A DNA stretch of 64,000 nucleotides from Axinella damicornis. Lineage: Eukaryota; Porifera; Demospongiae; Axinellida; Axinellidae. Location: the NCBI GenBank assembly GCA_963931865.1, contig OZ007511.1, positions 7,992,344-8,056,343 of the forward strand, written 5' to 3'. Shown here one piece after another: positions 21,530-34,129 of this stretch. The position numbers and the translations under genes are program-made. The notes under the pieces are model-generated. The model saw nothing but the letters and a program-made list of their open reading frames with translations. It was not told where the DNA came from and ran no database searches. Each line of letters begins with the position of its first letter. The first letter of the stretch is position 1.

Positions 21530-22350
21530 CGCAGTCCAATTGGCAATCGCCACCGTACCGGAAATCCATTCACGCCTGTACAAATTTATTTACAACGGCA
21601 CGTACGCGTAACGCGGAACATTTCCGGAAGTATGCGGTATAGCTAAATCTGAAGTGATGAAGTGATCGCACAAAAACGGTTATAACTTCAGATATGGTGT
21701 AGTGATTTTAATACTTTTTGGTATGCAAGCTCAGCTACAGCAGCTCTACACACCAATGCATGTACAAAGTTTGTAGCTTACTCAAAACGAGAGATATGAC
21801 CTGACAACTGGATTTGAGTGAAAATGAGCACCATCTTCACAAAAATTGGTGCCGTTTGCAGTAACCAACTCCTGGACAGCTATTGCAGGTATTTTGTTCA
21901 AGAAGTATGAATGCTATAGTTAGGGTTTACATCAGTTTCCGTGTTCCAGCAATGCAAATGGTATAAACAGTCCACATAATTTAATGCATGCGGGAATGAG
22001 AGAATGTATAGTCACCGGCATTAACATAGCTACTGCATGACAGAGAACTCTACATAGAGGCTCTGAAGTCTGTTCCTGAGTCAGCAGATGGTACAGAGCA
22101 CTTCACACTTCGAGATGAAAGTATAAAGTGATAGCAAACAGAGTCATCAGATACTATTCTGGTTCACTGCTAGCAGCGTCCAAAGTTCAACCTAGCCAGT
22201 GTAGCTCCTGCATGCTCACTGCTCTGCAAGAAGAGTAATCCACGGTACACACATCCTATAGCAGTGGAGAGGGAAGGGTACACACTGACCAACACTGAAT
22301 GCATTAGGACACTATGTGCAAAACAGCTTGGGAGAAATGAATCGAACCCA
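21530..22350. other. Gene-free
   Basis: A/T-moderate sequence with no spliceable frame or repeat that I recognise. Confidence 0.5.
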
Positions 22351-22353
22351 CAC

Positions 22354-22633
22354 ACTGCAAAAACGAAGTAGTTACTTTGACTGCTTGGTGGTTACTATAG
22401 CTGCACCGTGTTTGGACATGCAGGATCTAGGCAGTACTATTAGAATGTGGAGGACGATAGCATCCTACATAAACTGAGCATTCCAGTAGTATACCCTACA
22501 TGACCAGGTTTGTGTAGGATACTACTGGAATGGCCACTCTATGTAGGATGCTACTGAAATGCAGACAACTTGGCTCCTGCATGTATGGTGCAACTGCACC
22601 AAGCAATCAAAACAACTACACCATTTTTGCAGT
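22354..22633. mobile_element. MITE with ACTGCAAAAA termini, copy 2
   Basis: Same element as at 18401, about 280 bp, with the same internal words such as GTGTTTGGACATGCAGGATC and the ACTGC...GCAGT ends. It lies outside the tandem duplication and so was inserted independently or carried by another rearrangement. Confidence 0.87.
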
Positions 22634-22639
22634 GCAATG

Positions 22640-23900
22640 GGATACCAAAGCCAATCAAAGCTAGCACCAAATGCAATATTAAGAGTTGTGCGAACATCCA
22701 GTGTACATGCACAGGCTCCAGGAGATGCTCAATAAGAGGGTTATAGTATTTGATGCAGAGCCAGGGTTGCCGTAGGGCATAGCATTCCCAATATTGGGTT
22801 GTGTATACTGATCATTACAAAACGCTGTGTATGACACCATAGAGAGGGTTTGTTGTCACATGAATCCACAGTATATATGGATGGAATTGGGAAGGCTGAT
22901 TGTCAGTGGTAGGGGAGGTACCAGTAAACAGTCATGTAGAAAGTATAGCCTGATAGGCACAATTTGTTCTAAGTGGCTACATGTGGCTAAATGGTTGCAG
23001 ATGCAAGACAGGATGTGCAGCCATTAGTTGTGGCTATAAACAGACACTGAGCACCTGGATGCCACAGCATTATTTGTACTGTTGGGGCTCACCTTCCATA
23101 TGAGAGTGACAGATCTCGAAGTAGACAATAACAATACAGCAGGAGCACCGGACCAGCAGAAGACGATGATATTAAGACTGGATGAGAGATGGTGAAGAGC
23201 TAGAGGAGGTCATAGAGCATGAATCTGGTGATAATAGTGACTATGAATTACAAATATAGTAGCTTATGTGTATCCACATGTGTACGCTTAATCTTACTGT
23301 ATTGAGAGATCATCCAGATCAGAGTTATAAAAGCTAGTGCCATTTCTAGTAACCTTCATCCATTATTTCAATGAAAAATTTGACAAGTGTTGTGCGCCTA
23401 CAGCTACGCGGACAGTATTCCAGCGTACGCGCGCGACACTGGTCACAGCTAGCTTGATGGCTCTGTTTGTGTACTTTAACAGTGACGATGGACAGTAGTC
23501 GAAGTGTAAGCTTTCGGATCCACATGGAGAGTTCTCCCAAGAGGTACCATCTGACATGTGCGGTATCTGCCAATACTGAAGCTGCCAGCTCGATCCGGCG
23601 AAGGTTAGGGGAACGCCCAGGTATCTGAAAACGAACTCTGAGAGCGTCGAAGTGGGGAAGAGAGTGTCGCAGAATATACAACGCACCGACTAAGTGGTCT
23701 GTGGTACATGTGGTATCTAGTTGAGTTCAGCGTGCACGGAAGTCTTCAAGTGCAGTATCAGGTGAATATAGTACACCACGCCCATTGTGTGGGCATGGCG
23801 TTTTACCACGAATTTTGCGAAATTTTTTCAACGAAATGTTCTCGAAGAGCAATTCGCGCGAAAGTTTAGACCCGCGAAATATAAGCGGAATTGGGATTCG
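22640..23900. other. Gene-free; upstream of MACPF-like gene 1
   Basis: Two overlapping minus-strand frames of about 110 codons at 23346-23686 show no recognisable family or splice context. Sequence at 23785-23961 is open in frame with gene 1 but is probably non-coding, because the promoter falls in it. Confidence 0.5.
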
Positions 23901-23909
23901 ACCAACGGA

Positions 23910-23917
23910 TATAAAAC
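23910..23917 (+). promoter_or_regulatory. TATA box of MACPF-like gene 1
   Basis: TATAAAAC stands 52 bp before the ATG at 23962. The same position is TATAAAAG in the paralogue (43285) and in the orphan promoter (19986), followed in all by an ACTTGCGCC motif. Confidence 0.7.
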
Positions 23918-23961
23918 GAGCCTACTTGCGCCGAAAGGATACAATTCCTGAACTAGTCCCA

Positions 23962-26524
23962 ATGGCTGAGACGAAAGCGGTCGCAGTAGCCGCCGAGGGC
24001 GGCAAGGGTACCCCAGTGGTCTTGATAAACGTCACACAAGCACGAGTTCTAGAAGAACACAAGTCTGACACAAGCAAAAGTGGTGGGGATGACGACGTCG
24101 AGGAGGAACAAACGGGTTCGAGCGTCAGTCAGATGCAACAGAGAGCTCCTCGAATTATCAGTCAGGACGATGAAGGCGAACGCGGCAGGTTTGTTGATTT
24201 GGGTCTTGGAAGAGGAGTAGACGCAAGCGATCCCAACCCCTGGCTGAACAAAACTTCGTTTCAAGTGCGCAATGTTCTACGCGAAAACATCATAGGAACG
24301 GACGAAGGTAGCGCTCTTCACACGTACCAGAAGGAAGTCATCAGTGCCTTCACTCTGCAAGCTCAACTAAAGGCATCCATTCCTGTGCCGCAAGCACCAA
24401 TTGCAATTGGGGTGGATTCGGAGCAGTCCAAAAGTGTCGCTTCAACGAAAAGAGTTGTTGGCTGCAAGGTGCTGGTGCGCACCATTTCTTTCAGGGAAGG
24501 CTTCGAGGACATTCCTTACACCGAACAACTAAGCTATAGTCACCAAAACGAAGAGAATGCAGGGAAGAATTCAAAGCAGGAAGAACTCCTCACATTTGAG
24601 GAACGGCTTGGCAGATGGATAGCCCGCAGAATGGCAGCAAACAGCCAACTTTGTGATAGATTCGAAAAATTCAAGAAGGCCGGATTCGATGAAAAAGAAG
24701 GCGGGGTGGATGAAAAAAAGGATGAAAGTAAACCTAGAGGGAGACAACAACAGAATGAACGAAAGGATGCAATTGGATGGAGGATGCTGGAATATACTGC
24801 AAAGACTGCTTTAAGTGGTCCGCACCTAGCATCACCAACATCACCAGCATCACCAGAGCTACCAGACGAATGTGCAGATGACGTAACGAAATTGAACAAA
24901 GATCTGAAGGTGGAAGTGGAAAAGGCGGTCAGAAAATTTGTTGAAACATTCCACATCACACACTACGTCAGTGCTCTGTCGCTCGGAGCAGTTGAGTACA
25001 GCGTTTTTAGCGAGGAGCAATACTCATCACGGTTTCATGCTAAGACATCTCTAGGTCTCGATGCTGCTGGTGCATCCGTGTCCTCCACTGCTGTGTACAA
25101 GAGTAGCACAAGGAAGAGTGAGTCGAGAAGGATCGGTCGTTTCGAAGGAAAGGGTCAGAAACGAAGAGTGACAGCTGGGTCATCTGGAGAAGCAGTTATA
25201 GGGATCCAGGTTCAGCCAATAACCAACCTGATCGTCCACTATCCACCAATACAAAAGATAATGCGACGCGTTCTCCTAGCCTATGTGAAGAAACGTCAGA
25301 CACTGAGCCGTAAGTTAGTAACTGTTACTTTTGCATGTGATGATGATGATTCAGAAGTACAAACTGTCATGCACTGTACTGATCATGTATGCAAGTGCAT
25401 GCTTTAATAAAGCAACTGTTTGTTGTTGGATTAATGCATCACAATCTCCTGCAGATGGCCCATTCTACATCACTTGCGATGGTGACAAGAAATTTCTAGA
25501 AGTCCGCAATTTGGGTCGAGATGGGTATAAAGTATATGCTACGACAACACCCAGCGAAGCATCACATTTTTACATAATCCCAACAGAGGATGATGAATAC
25601 CATTTCGAGTTCTACATTGCATATCGCGGAGGATCTGGACCTGCAAAAGAGGGGAATGAAGGCCGGTTCAGAGAACGACTAGATACTGCAGTGAAAGCGG
25701 ACAGTGAGCAGAATGATGGGCAAGAAGTGGAAGAACTTCAGTATTACCTGAGTGCCCCAGTTCCAGCAGTCCATGTAACACAATCTGGCCCACTAGTCAT
25801 GAAACTCAATGTGGTAAGTGAGCACGCACGATTCACGCTACGCAACCGAGTTTACAAAAGCCATAGATTCCTATCCAGGAGAAGAAAGAATGTGGACACT
25901 GCCCCTTGGGTTGCTCACAGAGATACATTCTACATTCGATGTGCAAGGAGAGGGCTCGGAAAAAAGGCTTTTCTTGCCGTGAAAGAGGAGGTGAAAAAGA
26001 AGTCTGGTAGTACTGGTGCTGGTGCTGACACTGATGCTGGTACTGGTGCTGGTGCTGGTACTGGTGCTGGTACTGGTGCTGGTACTGGTGCTGGTGCTGA
26101 CACTGATGCTGGTACTGGTGCTGGTGCTGGTACTGGTGCTGGTACTGGTGCTGGTGCTGGTACTGGTACTGGTGCTGGTACTGGTGCTGGTGCTGGTGCT
26201 GGTGCTGGTACTGGTACTGGTGCTGGTACTGGTACTGGTGCTGGTGCTGATGCTGGTACTGGTACTGGTACTGGTGCTGGTACTGGTACTGGTACTGGTG
26301 CTGGTACTGGTGCTGGTACTCGTCCCAAGTACAAAACCATCCTTGCGCCAGGTATCCATCACCATCAGGAAAGTGTAGAATGCTTCATGCTATTCCGTCT
26401 CCTTCCAACGACTTACAAACTGAACGATTCAGAGGATGGCAAGCGCCGTGAGATTACACATGTAGTCTCTGTTGGTGAATCAGAGGAAGAGTTTCCAAAT
26501 GAAGAGCCACCAATCGATATGTAA
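23962..26524 (+). CDS. MACPF-like pore-former fused to beta-rich repeat modules, copy 1
   Basis: Two exons, 23962-25309 and 25455-26524 (GTAAGT donor, CTGCAG acceptor, 145-bp intron), giving 805 residues. I start at 23962 because a conserved TATA box at 23910 makes the longer upstream frame unlikely. Residues 1-65 are polar and acidic, with no signal peptide. Residues about 95-430 look MACPF-like: an alternating beta-strand region, then [14 protein letters not shown] at 330-343 (a relaxed form of the family signature W/Y-G-T/S-H-F/Y-x6-G-G), then Ser/Thr/Lys-rich strands and [19 protein letters not shown]. Residues 451 onward contain repeated FYITC...KKFLEV and FYIRC...KKAFLAV motifs, perhaps beta-trefoil-like. 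A Gly-Ala/Gly-Thr tract occupies about 634-738. MACPF assignment is from motif and pattern only; pore formation is inference. Closely related to the gene at 43349. Confidence 0.72.
26005..26318 (+). repeat. Coding (GGTGCT/GGTACT)n tract
   Basis: An in-frame hexanucleotide repeat encoding alternating Gly-Ala and Gly-Thr with occasional Ala-Asp, about 105 residues. The paralogue has only about ten residues at this site (near 45368-45400). The frame is maintained, so it is translated if the gene is. Confidence 0.92.
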
Positions 26525-26833
26525 CTGAGCTTGATAACCTAACACATGTCGACCACTCTATCTTGTTATCATATAAAATTGCTAGCTAGTATATTTTGTA
26601 TTGTATATACCAAAAAAGTTGATTAGGGTTTTGTGTTGTGATCCCCGTAATTGAGTTTTCATGCCTATCCACCTTTACACACCTTATCACCTCATTATAC
26701 ATAATCGGGTTTTATTTACGAGTGCTGATTTTACATATGAGTTGAACCTTATCACCGTAATCATATATGGAACAACTAATTGCACTAAAATTATGTACCT
26801 GGGAGTTAACAGTTCAGTTAGCCGTAAACTGAC

Positions 26834-27194
26834 CATAGTCTTGTTCCCTGAGACCCAAACAATTAACCCCAGCGAGGATTGACCAAAACAATTAACCCCA
26901 GCGAGGATTGACCAAAACAATTAACCCCAGCGAGGATTGACCAAAACAATTAACCCCAGCGAGGATTGACCAAAACAATTAACCCCAGCGAGGATTGACC
27001 AAAACAATTAACCCCAGCGAGGATTGACCAAAACAATTAACCCCAGCGAGGATTGACCAAAACAATTAACCCCAGCGAGGGCTGACCCAAGCAACCTCTG
27101 CGAGGATTAACCCAAACAACCCAAGCGAGGATTGCTTGCAGTACTGCATGGCGCGATCCCCGCTGGGGTTGTTTGGGACAGGGAATGAGACTAT
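26834..27194. mobile_element. Foldback/MITE element with internal 29-bp expansion
   Basis: Inverted ends CATAGTCTTGTTCCCTG and CAGGGAATGAGACTATG. Internally about eight tandem copies of GATTGACCAAAACAATTAAC plus CCCAGCGAG (29 bp). The homologous element downstream of the paralogous gene (45938-46092) has the same ends but no expansion, so the array grew after the segmental duplication. Confidence 0.85.
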
Positions 27195-29100
27195 GCAGTG
27201 TATAGTCCATAGATTAGATAGGCTAGACGATTAGTTGGTTTGTTGTGCAGGCAGCTCTGTTGTTGAGCAGATACTGCGAGCTACATTACTCAAACTGCAC
27301 CTCACTTCCATCTGCTTCCATCTGGTGTATACTATAAGCCAGTACCCTCTTGGACCGGATCCATATTATAGAGATCAATAGCTATAGACTTCCATGGTTA
27401 AATTACCTGTAAAGTACCTATATGTCTAATGTGCTGGATCTGGACTAGCTAGCTACATTGGTACTATGCGGCATCTCATGGAGATCACATGTAGACAAAT
27501 GAGACAAATGTGCACATTTGTCTACACATTTGAAATGTATGCAGGTCCCACTGTCATGGGATTCATTATATTATGTATCTCTAGTGTCTTCTATAGTTAA
27601 CACTTTTCCTGACTTGCGTCATGGTATAGCAATCATAACAAGTCAGTCCCTTCTCGTACATAACTACTGATATCACCACCTGTTCCTAGATAATTATACC
27701 ATTACCCTGGCGCTGTTCATGTTCAGGTGCCTTGTATTTATCATATAGGAACGTAAACCAATGATCGACCAACATTAATGAAACCATAGCTGCAAGATGC
27801 ATATGCATGTGCTTAGAGTTTGAGCTCTGTCCATGGAGATGTTGAAAGCACAATGGGCTGGCTGGTGTAGTGCTAGCTATAAATTACTGCTGTTTCAGAA
27901 CAGCAGTATGTGAAAGCATTGATATCGTGAGTGATTCAGGAAACATTGAGCTAGTCTGAATAGAAGAAAAGATGTTTAACTACTCTTGCATGCACTGCTT
28001 GAGTATATGCATGATTATTGCATGATTATGGTCATGAAGAGTACGTCGTTCCAGGCCCAAGCCTAAGATTTTGTTGCTTGTGTGTAGTGCAAGCAACAAA
28101 AATAGAGGGAGTGGAGTCCTGGGAATGAGGCAAGGGTGTGGAGGCCATATAACTCAAACATTGTACAAACACCATTCAATATGCCAAAGAATCTGAACAC
28201 AGCTTCTGAACAATTCCTATACTCTTGGAATATTCTTCTTCATTAGTTCTCCAAACATGAGTGAGTGATCAACTGCATGTGACAAAGGCCAACAATGTAC
28301 CTGCTTAGATCCTCTGCATATATTGTCCCATTAACTATCTTACATCAACGCAAGATTTCCCTGGTAAGGAATCATAATTATACCATGGGTAATTGCAACA
28401 TCACACCAACCCCCACTTAGTAGGAATGTATAATAAAGGGGCATTTGTGTGCATGTATGCGCACGGTTTTTGTCACGCACCTCGGGTTTAATAATGCACA
28501 ACATCAGCAACTAGTGACATAATTATGGGGTGCCGTTTCTTTAAAACTCCTATTTTGATACTTAGTGCATCTCACATGACCCTCAACGTATCAGACGCCT
28601 CGGAATCGATCACATTACTGAACATTAAACCCCATAATGCACACTGAAGAGTGAATTATCAAGATAATGCACAGCTTTGAAACCAGCAGCTGTTTAGGGT
28701 CAGTGAGTAGCACTAGTACTTCAGATACCAGTTTTTGTGCATTACAAGGCTAGATAGTGCACTCGGACAATATAGTTAACGGTCTCGGGTGGATAATACA
28801 CTCGCCTTTGGCTCATGCATTATCTTGCTGTTGACCGTTAGCTATATTGCCCTCATGCACTAAAACCCTGTAATGCACTGCAAACTGGTATTTAAAAATT
28901 ACTACCTACTATGAATATTAATTTGGGCAAGCAACGAATGGGTACTTGTAAACACCCAACTCTTAGACTAGATGCAGGTATTCACAAACCGTATACCTTT
29001 TCACAGGTCTATGCACAACGAATATGATACAAGCAACACAGACTGGTACCATGGCCACACATTTGGGATGCTATTGGACCACAATGCAATTACTAGTCTA
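27195..29100. other. Gene-free, repeat remnants
   Basis: Contains a weak foldback remnant at about 28045-28135 (CGTTCCAGGC...CTGGGAATGAGGC around a CAAGCAACAAAA stem). A patch at 28480-28880 repeats TAATGCAC in both orientations. No coding exon seen. Confidence 0.5.
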
Positions 29101-29119
29101 GATATATAAGATTAAGATT

Positions 29120-29500
29120 TCCTGATTTCCATAAAGAAAACACCTTTAACTTAATGTAAGGCATAATGACCTAAGCCTGTTTCCTGGTCAAAAAAGGAAC
29201 ACACTTCATGTCTAGCTTCGAGTGTCTGGAACCAACCATGAGTAACTGAGAGGAGAGCTGTAATCGTGGACTTGCCAGAATGGAAGCTCCATTGTTTGTT
29301 GACAGTGCATGGGTGACATTCAGTTAGTGATAAACTGGTGAAAGTGACACAGCATTTGAGCTGAAATCCCATCAGGCCCATTAGCTTTAGATGAATCCAG
29401 GGATGTGACAAGAAAGAGAACTTCATCAGTTGTATAAAGGAGCTCACCTGGACATAGGTGTTGTTGCGCATGTTCATCATCTGCAGGTGGGAGAGGAGGA
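29120..29500 (-). mobile_element. LINE reverse-transcriptase fragment, decayed
   Basis: Minus-strand frames contain SLDSSKANGPDGISAQML, the classic start of non-LTR reverse transcriptase in CR1/Jockey-like elements. After a frame change they contain QWSFHSGKSTITALLSVTHG and a broken FFDxxKAFD region. The intervening fingers domain is largely deleted. No intact ORF, hence a dead copy. Confidence 0.75.
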
Positions 29501-29639
29501 ATGTCTCTATTTGAAATAGCTATGCCTTACTAAAATGCATTATAGTATTTAACTAAAACAACATTGTGAAACAGGTTGAGCTCATTCACGATCAGCAGAT
29601 TGGCTTTCTCAGAGTCAGATTCAGCAGTGGCTTAGAGAC

Positions 29640-29790
29640 AATGCACACATTTAGATTACTATTTTACCATAAGGCGATTGAGATAAGCAGTGGTTAGGTT
29701 TTCCTGGTTGCTGACAAAGGATAATAGGGATCATGGCTACACAAGTTTAGATGGCTATTTAAACCATAAGGACCTACTTACTTAAGCAAT
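29640..29790. repeat. Dispersed repeat (AGATAAGCAGTGGTTAGG)
   Basis: AGATAAGCAGTGGTTAGGTT followed by TTCCTGGTTGCTGACAAAGG and ATAATAGGGA. Related copies occur at about 31350-31430, 40250-40440 and, partly, 17220-17290. Probably an old interspersed element. Confidence 0.65.
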
Positions 29791-30414
29791 TCGATTACCA
29801 AAACCATGCATAAAACCACGCATAGTACGTCATCGTGCACGTGATAAAATCTTCCAGGCTCTCTCCTCGTTTTTTTGTAAAGTATGCGACAAATGCGTAG
29901 GAGCCTGAGAACGAGGCTATCGTATCCCTACATATAGAGTCTATCGACTCTATGATAGATTACATAACTTATAATACGTAGTCTGTATCTCATTCCCAGC
30001 CATAGGGGGTCGACTACTAGCTGGGGTCATAGATGTTATAACGAGAATACTAGAAAAAAATTAATACTATATACGGTATCTATACTTTGAATTATATCAT
30101 CAAATAGCTTAGATTCTTGGTCATCCCAAGGCTCGTTCCCAGACCCTGAACATGCACACGAGGCTCACAAGCAAAACTAGTTAGCTATGTTTTTAAGACT
30201 TTTTCCTTATTTATAATGGCTGGGAATGAGATATTATCCATGCTGTTATAAACTAGCTTCTTTATTGCTGACTGTATGTAAGTTTTTCTGGTAACGAACA
30301 TTACTGAATACAGTACATTGCTTTATATGTAGGTGACAGAAGACTACGTTGCAACATGGATGGTTGCAAGAAAAGAGATCACATTTACGAGAGACAAGTT
30401 TCGACGTTTGTGAA

Positions 30415-30465
30415 TAGTCTCGCGGGCCTGACGTTTGCGGCGCGAACGTCTGGCCAGCGAGACTA
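30415..30465. mobile_element. Short foldback, TAGTCTCGCG ends
   Basis: TAGTCTCGCGGGCCTGACGT pairs with the complement at CCAGCGAGACTA with mismatches. Belongs to the same style as the elements at 34594 and 62165. Confidence 0.6.
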
Positions 30466-30499
30466 GGCACTCAGGGACAGCCGTACATTTTCTGTATTA

Positions 30500-32070
30500 G
30501 CATTATTCCATGTCTGTCGTATCCCTGCATACCGACTCTATGATGAGCATAACCTTATTGGAACATCACTCAATTGGAGTATAATTTCCACATGCCTATG
30601 TATATGTAAGGAGTTGAATCGATGGGAATGATCAGGCTATATAATTATAGGATGTGGAGACCGGCCATAACAGTCAGATACTAGTACAGCAGATGAATGA
30701 TACGTATACATTGTGCAGCTTACGGATATCATTGCCACGGCAACAGAACCTGATCTATTAATGAATATTGAGTCTATTGCTGATGGCAGGAATCAATGCA
30801 TATTCATGACTCATGTAATGATATTCATGAGGGCCTTGACCCGTATTGGAGTCAGTGCTGGGCTATGTAGAGGCCTACTGCTCAGTTCAGATTTAGCCTG
30901 CCAGCTACTTCGTGGCACACTTCAGGCTTCACAGAGTGCCAAACTGAACATACAAAAATGAAACAATCAAGTTATTTTATAATACTTAAAGTTGTCTTCT
31001 TCATGGAACTTACTTGAATCAAAGTTGTTCAGTGTCGCAAGAACCTTTGTAATGAGGTCAATCACACTAAAACTTCACATGGCCGCTTTAGAGAGGTTTT
31101 CTGTAATGCAGCCACCTGTCAAATATGTTTGGCCCCCAGGTGACCGCATTAGACAGGTTCCACTGTAGGGTGAAATGAAAGATTAAAAGAGCAATTATTA
31201 ACTGCAGAAACCAAACTCCATCCTTTTGCATAGAAAACAGAATATATTCTTATCCTCGACAATGGCTAGGGCTGAAGCTCATATTTGAAGCTTGTGTGCA
31301 CATGACTTTGAAGTCTATCGACTTGAGGAAAGACACGAAAGCAACAATTGAGATAAGCAGTGATTAGGTTGTCCTGGTTGCTGACAAAGGATAATAGACT
31401 AAGTAACCATGGTTACACATGGTCCCATTCCCATACCTAGACAACATAAAACAGGTGTGTTGAACATGTGATTAGTAGCTATAGTTTCCCTCCCCTTTTT
31501 TCTGTGATCTGGTGACAGTGAAACTCATTGTGGCCATTGTCTTTATATTCATAACTCTGTTGGGGAGCATTTAGGCTTGGTGTAAATGAGGTAATGGTTC
31601 AGGCAGGGAGGCTAAATTTTTGCTTCATTGATGACTGACAAATCCTTGACAGTTCCCCCACAGTATTTCTGATGGTGTGCACCCTACATGTACCTTTATC
31701 ATTTATATTGCCAGCCATGCAGTTAGGTGGATACGTGTAAGTATGGGCATTTGTCTCTCTAGGACTGGGGGAACTGTCAAGGATTTGTTGGTTGCTAAAC
31801 AGAAACCAGAATTTCTGTCTGAATTCTAGTTGATATCACTTGGACTCAGTATGGCAGTTGGCAATTATTAGTACAGCTAATTACAATTCCCGCAGGTTTT
31901 GCTGCACACAAAGAGCAAAATGGTTATTGGGGTAGGTGTAGTTCAGGAGTGGAGCCTGCTGTCATTTTCATCACGTTTACATGCACACTTCAACAATAGA
32001 CCTTTAAGTTATTTCAATTACTTGCGTGGGCGTTCATCACAGCTGCAACTATCTTTGCTAGCCCCCTGCA
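30500..32070. other. Gene-free
   Basis: Contains a copy of the dispersed repeat at about 31350-31430. An inverted pair lies at about 31640-31660 and 31765-31785 (ATCCTTGACAGTTCCCCCA and its complement), probably a MITE remnant of about 150 bp. No exon recognised. Confidence 0.5.
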
Positions 32071-32077
32071 CTTTTCA

Positions 32078-32610
32078 ATCATCAGTGAATACAGTACTTC
32101 AGTTTGTGTAGGTGATAGAAGACTACATTGCAAGAGAGACCAGCACGTTAACGGCGGCAGGTTTCGACGTTTGTGAAAGCGCTTAAGGACTGCTGCAGGA
32201 TTCCAACAGCAAGCACTCAGCACCACTATCCCAAGACACTCTTGCGGTGTTTCTCCGGTGGTTGTGGGAGTGCAGCACCATGGACATCATCCTCTGTAAG
32301 CACAAGCTGATCATAGTGGCTGTAATAGTACCGTTCTTCAATTCATGGGCGTGGCTCCGGAGGTGGGCGTGCTTTGAGGGATGTGATTCGCCAGCGAGTT
32401 GCTGGACGTGCTCTGCAAGGCAGCTACGGCGAGGCTAGTGCCTTTTCAGTAGATAATTTAAATGCACTCGAAAGTGTGGCTCAGCTAGCGCCGACTTTGC
32501 AATACGCTCTTTGAGCCCCACGGCTGTCCCTGAGCTCTCTCTCTCTCTCTTGTAACGAGTCTTCCGTCACCTACAAAAGTAAATTAATGCAGTATATTCA
32601 CTGATGATCG
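32078..32610. mobile_element. MITE-like element with ATCATCAGTGAATA ends
   Basis: The left end ATCATCAGTGAATACAGTAC leads to TGTGTAGGTGATAGAAGAC. The right end is its imperfect inverse (GTCACCTACAAAAG...TATATTCACTGATGAT). About 533 bp. Half of a related element lies at about 30300-30420. Confidence 0.7.
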
Positions 32611-33568
32611 TTACCTGAAAACGTACGTAAAGCTAGTTTATAACAGTTGCAGCTGTGCGGAACGCCCACCGTGAAGACTGGTGGACCTACCTATTCATTG
32701 ACCTCAGAGCTGTAGCTACGTGTACGTGTCCTGCAGAGCACATGGTGTGCTGGCCTGGACCAGTGTGCAGCATGCATAACTAGCTACTATAGGTTTTGTG
32801 TTTAATACCTGCCATATCCATATCGCTGCTAGACTGCTTCAGCTTGCCTCACTCTGTGTTGTGCACTACAGTGTACTTTTGGTCTGATATTCTGTGACCT
32901 GAGCTGTTCAATCATGTAGTCACATTTTGATGACAGTCTTGTAGCTACAACTGTTCCACGTAGCTAATTTCGCAAATGCACTCGCTCACGCTCGCCCCAC
33001 AATGTCACACATTCCACTAGTATATCTACACACCTACATGTCACTAACACATCTGTTGTGACAGTTCAGATACAGCGCACGCATTCTGAAGGTTTCGTGG
33101 TTCAATTATACTGGTTCGTGGTCTGAAACAAGTTGCATCCAACATTACAACACCAAATGAAACTCCTGGAACAGGAAAGTAAAATGCCTCAGGGTATTTG
33201 GACCTAGACAATTAGACTCACTGCTCAAGCACTTTTTGCGTCAAATTACTGAGAGGCAGACCGGAGCTCAGTCCTCACAAATTCTCTGGCACTACTACGC
33301 TAGGTCATGATGAAGGGGCAAGTGGAAAAGGCGGATACGGTCGGACGCGGACACGGACGCGGACGCGGACACGGACGCGGACACGGACACGAACACGAAC
33401 CAAAATCCATTTTTCAGCCCTTTGCAGTGTAGGACAGAATTATTCACTCGCTAAAAGTTGCTTGCTTAGCCTATTGTTTCACGTCTTACCTCGAGTCAGC
33501 AGAGGTCAAAGGCCACGTGCATATTATAATAAGCTTCACATTGTTCGAGCTTCGATCAGCCATCATAA
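32611..33568. other. Gene-free; GGACGC/GGACAC hexamer patch
   Basis: At about 33336-33403 a CGGACGCGGACACGGACG hexamer array follows GGCAAGTGGAAAAGGCGGAT. The same unit occurs inverted at about 39765-39880, so these are two copies of one dispersed repeat. Otherwise nothing coding seen. Confidence 0.6.
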
Positions 33569-33711
33569 TAGCCTCGTTCCCAGGCCTACCCCGTTTTTTC
33601 TGTTCTTCGGTTTCCGTTGACAATAATACACGGATGCGGAAGGGAGGCGAAAAACGCAGTATCATTCATCACGTGAGTGACGTCAGGTGGACGCAAGGGT
33701 GGACGTAGCGC

Positions 33712-33742
<31 letters not shown>

Positions 33743-34059
33743 GTAGTCGTTTCAGCAGGTCCTGAACTTGGCTGAAGGCTGTTCATCATCCAGTCGGCTC
33801 GGTTCGAACGCTCCGCGACTAGTCGAGACCCTCAGACGATCTACACAACTTCGTCGGCGGTTTTCAAACTTATCTGCGGTTGGGCCACACCCCCCCTACG
33901 TCCACTTGACATAAAGCACGTGATGAATAACATGGATAATAATTATAGTACTATATTATCCATGTGAATAATACCAGGCCTTTTCGCCGCCCTTCCGCAT
34001 CCGTGTATTATTGTCAACGGAAACCGAAGAACAGAAAAAACGGGGTAGGCCTGGGAACG
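33569..34059. mobile_element. Foldback element, long inverted ends, poly-G core
   Basis: About 80-bp inverted ends beginning TAGCCTCGTTCCCAGGCCTA then CCCCGTTTTTTCTGTTCTTC. The right arm is the complement and ends CTGGGAACG, with the final GAGGCTA lost. The core has a G run of about 28 (33713-33740) and CGTGATGAATAACATGG. A solo arm lies at about 48697-48747. Confidence 0.82.
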
Positions 34060-34129
34060 TACATTTCTTCTGCCTCCGTCCCGTTTTGGAACCGTGCTGG
34101 AAACGTTTCCACCAATCACATCGCGTTTT

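Noticed and set aside
23785..23961. 59-codon N-terminal extension of MACPF-like gene 1
   Set aside because: It contains the conserved TATA box at 23910, and the paralogue has no equivalent open frame upstream of its ATG.
25871..26378. Antisense and frame-shifted ORFs of 120-164 codons (Ser-Thr, Pro-Val, Leu-Val repeats)
   Set aside because: They are shadows of the Gly-Ala/Gly-Thr coding tract.
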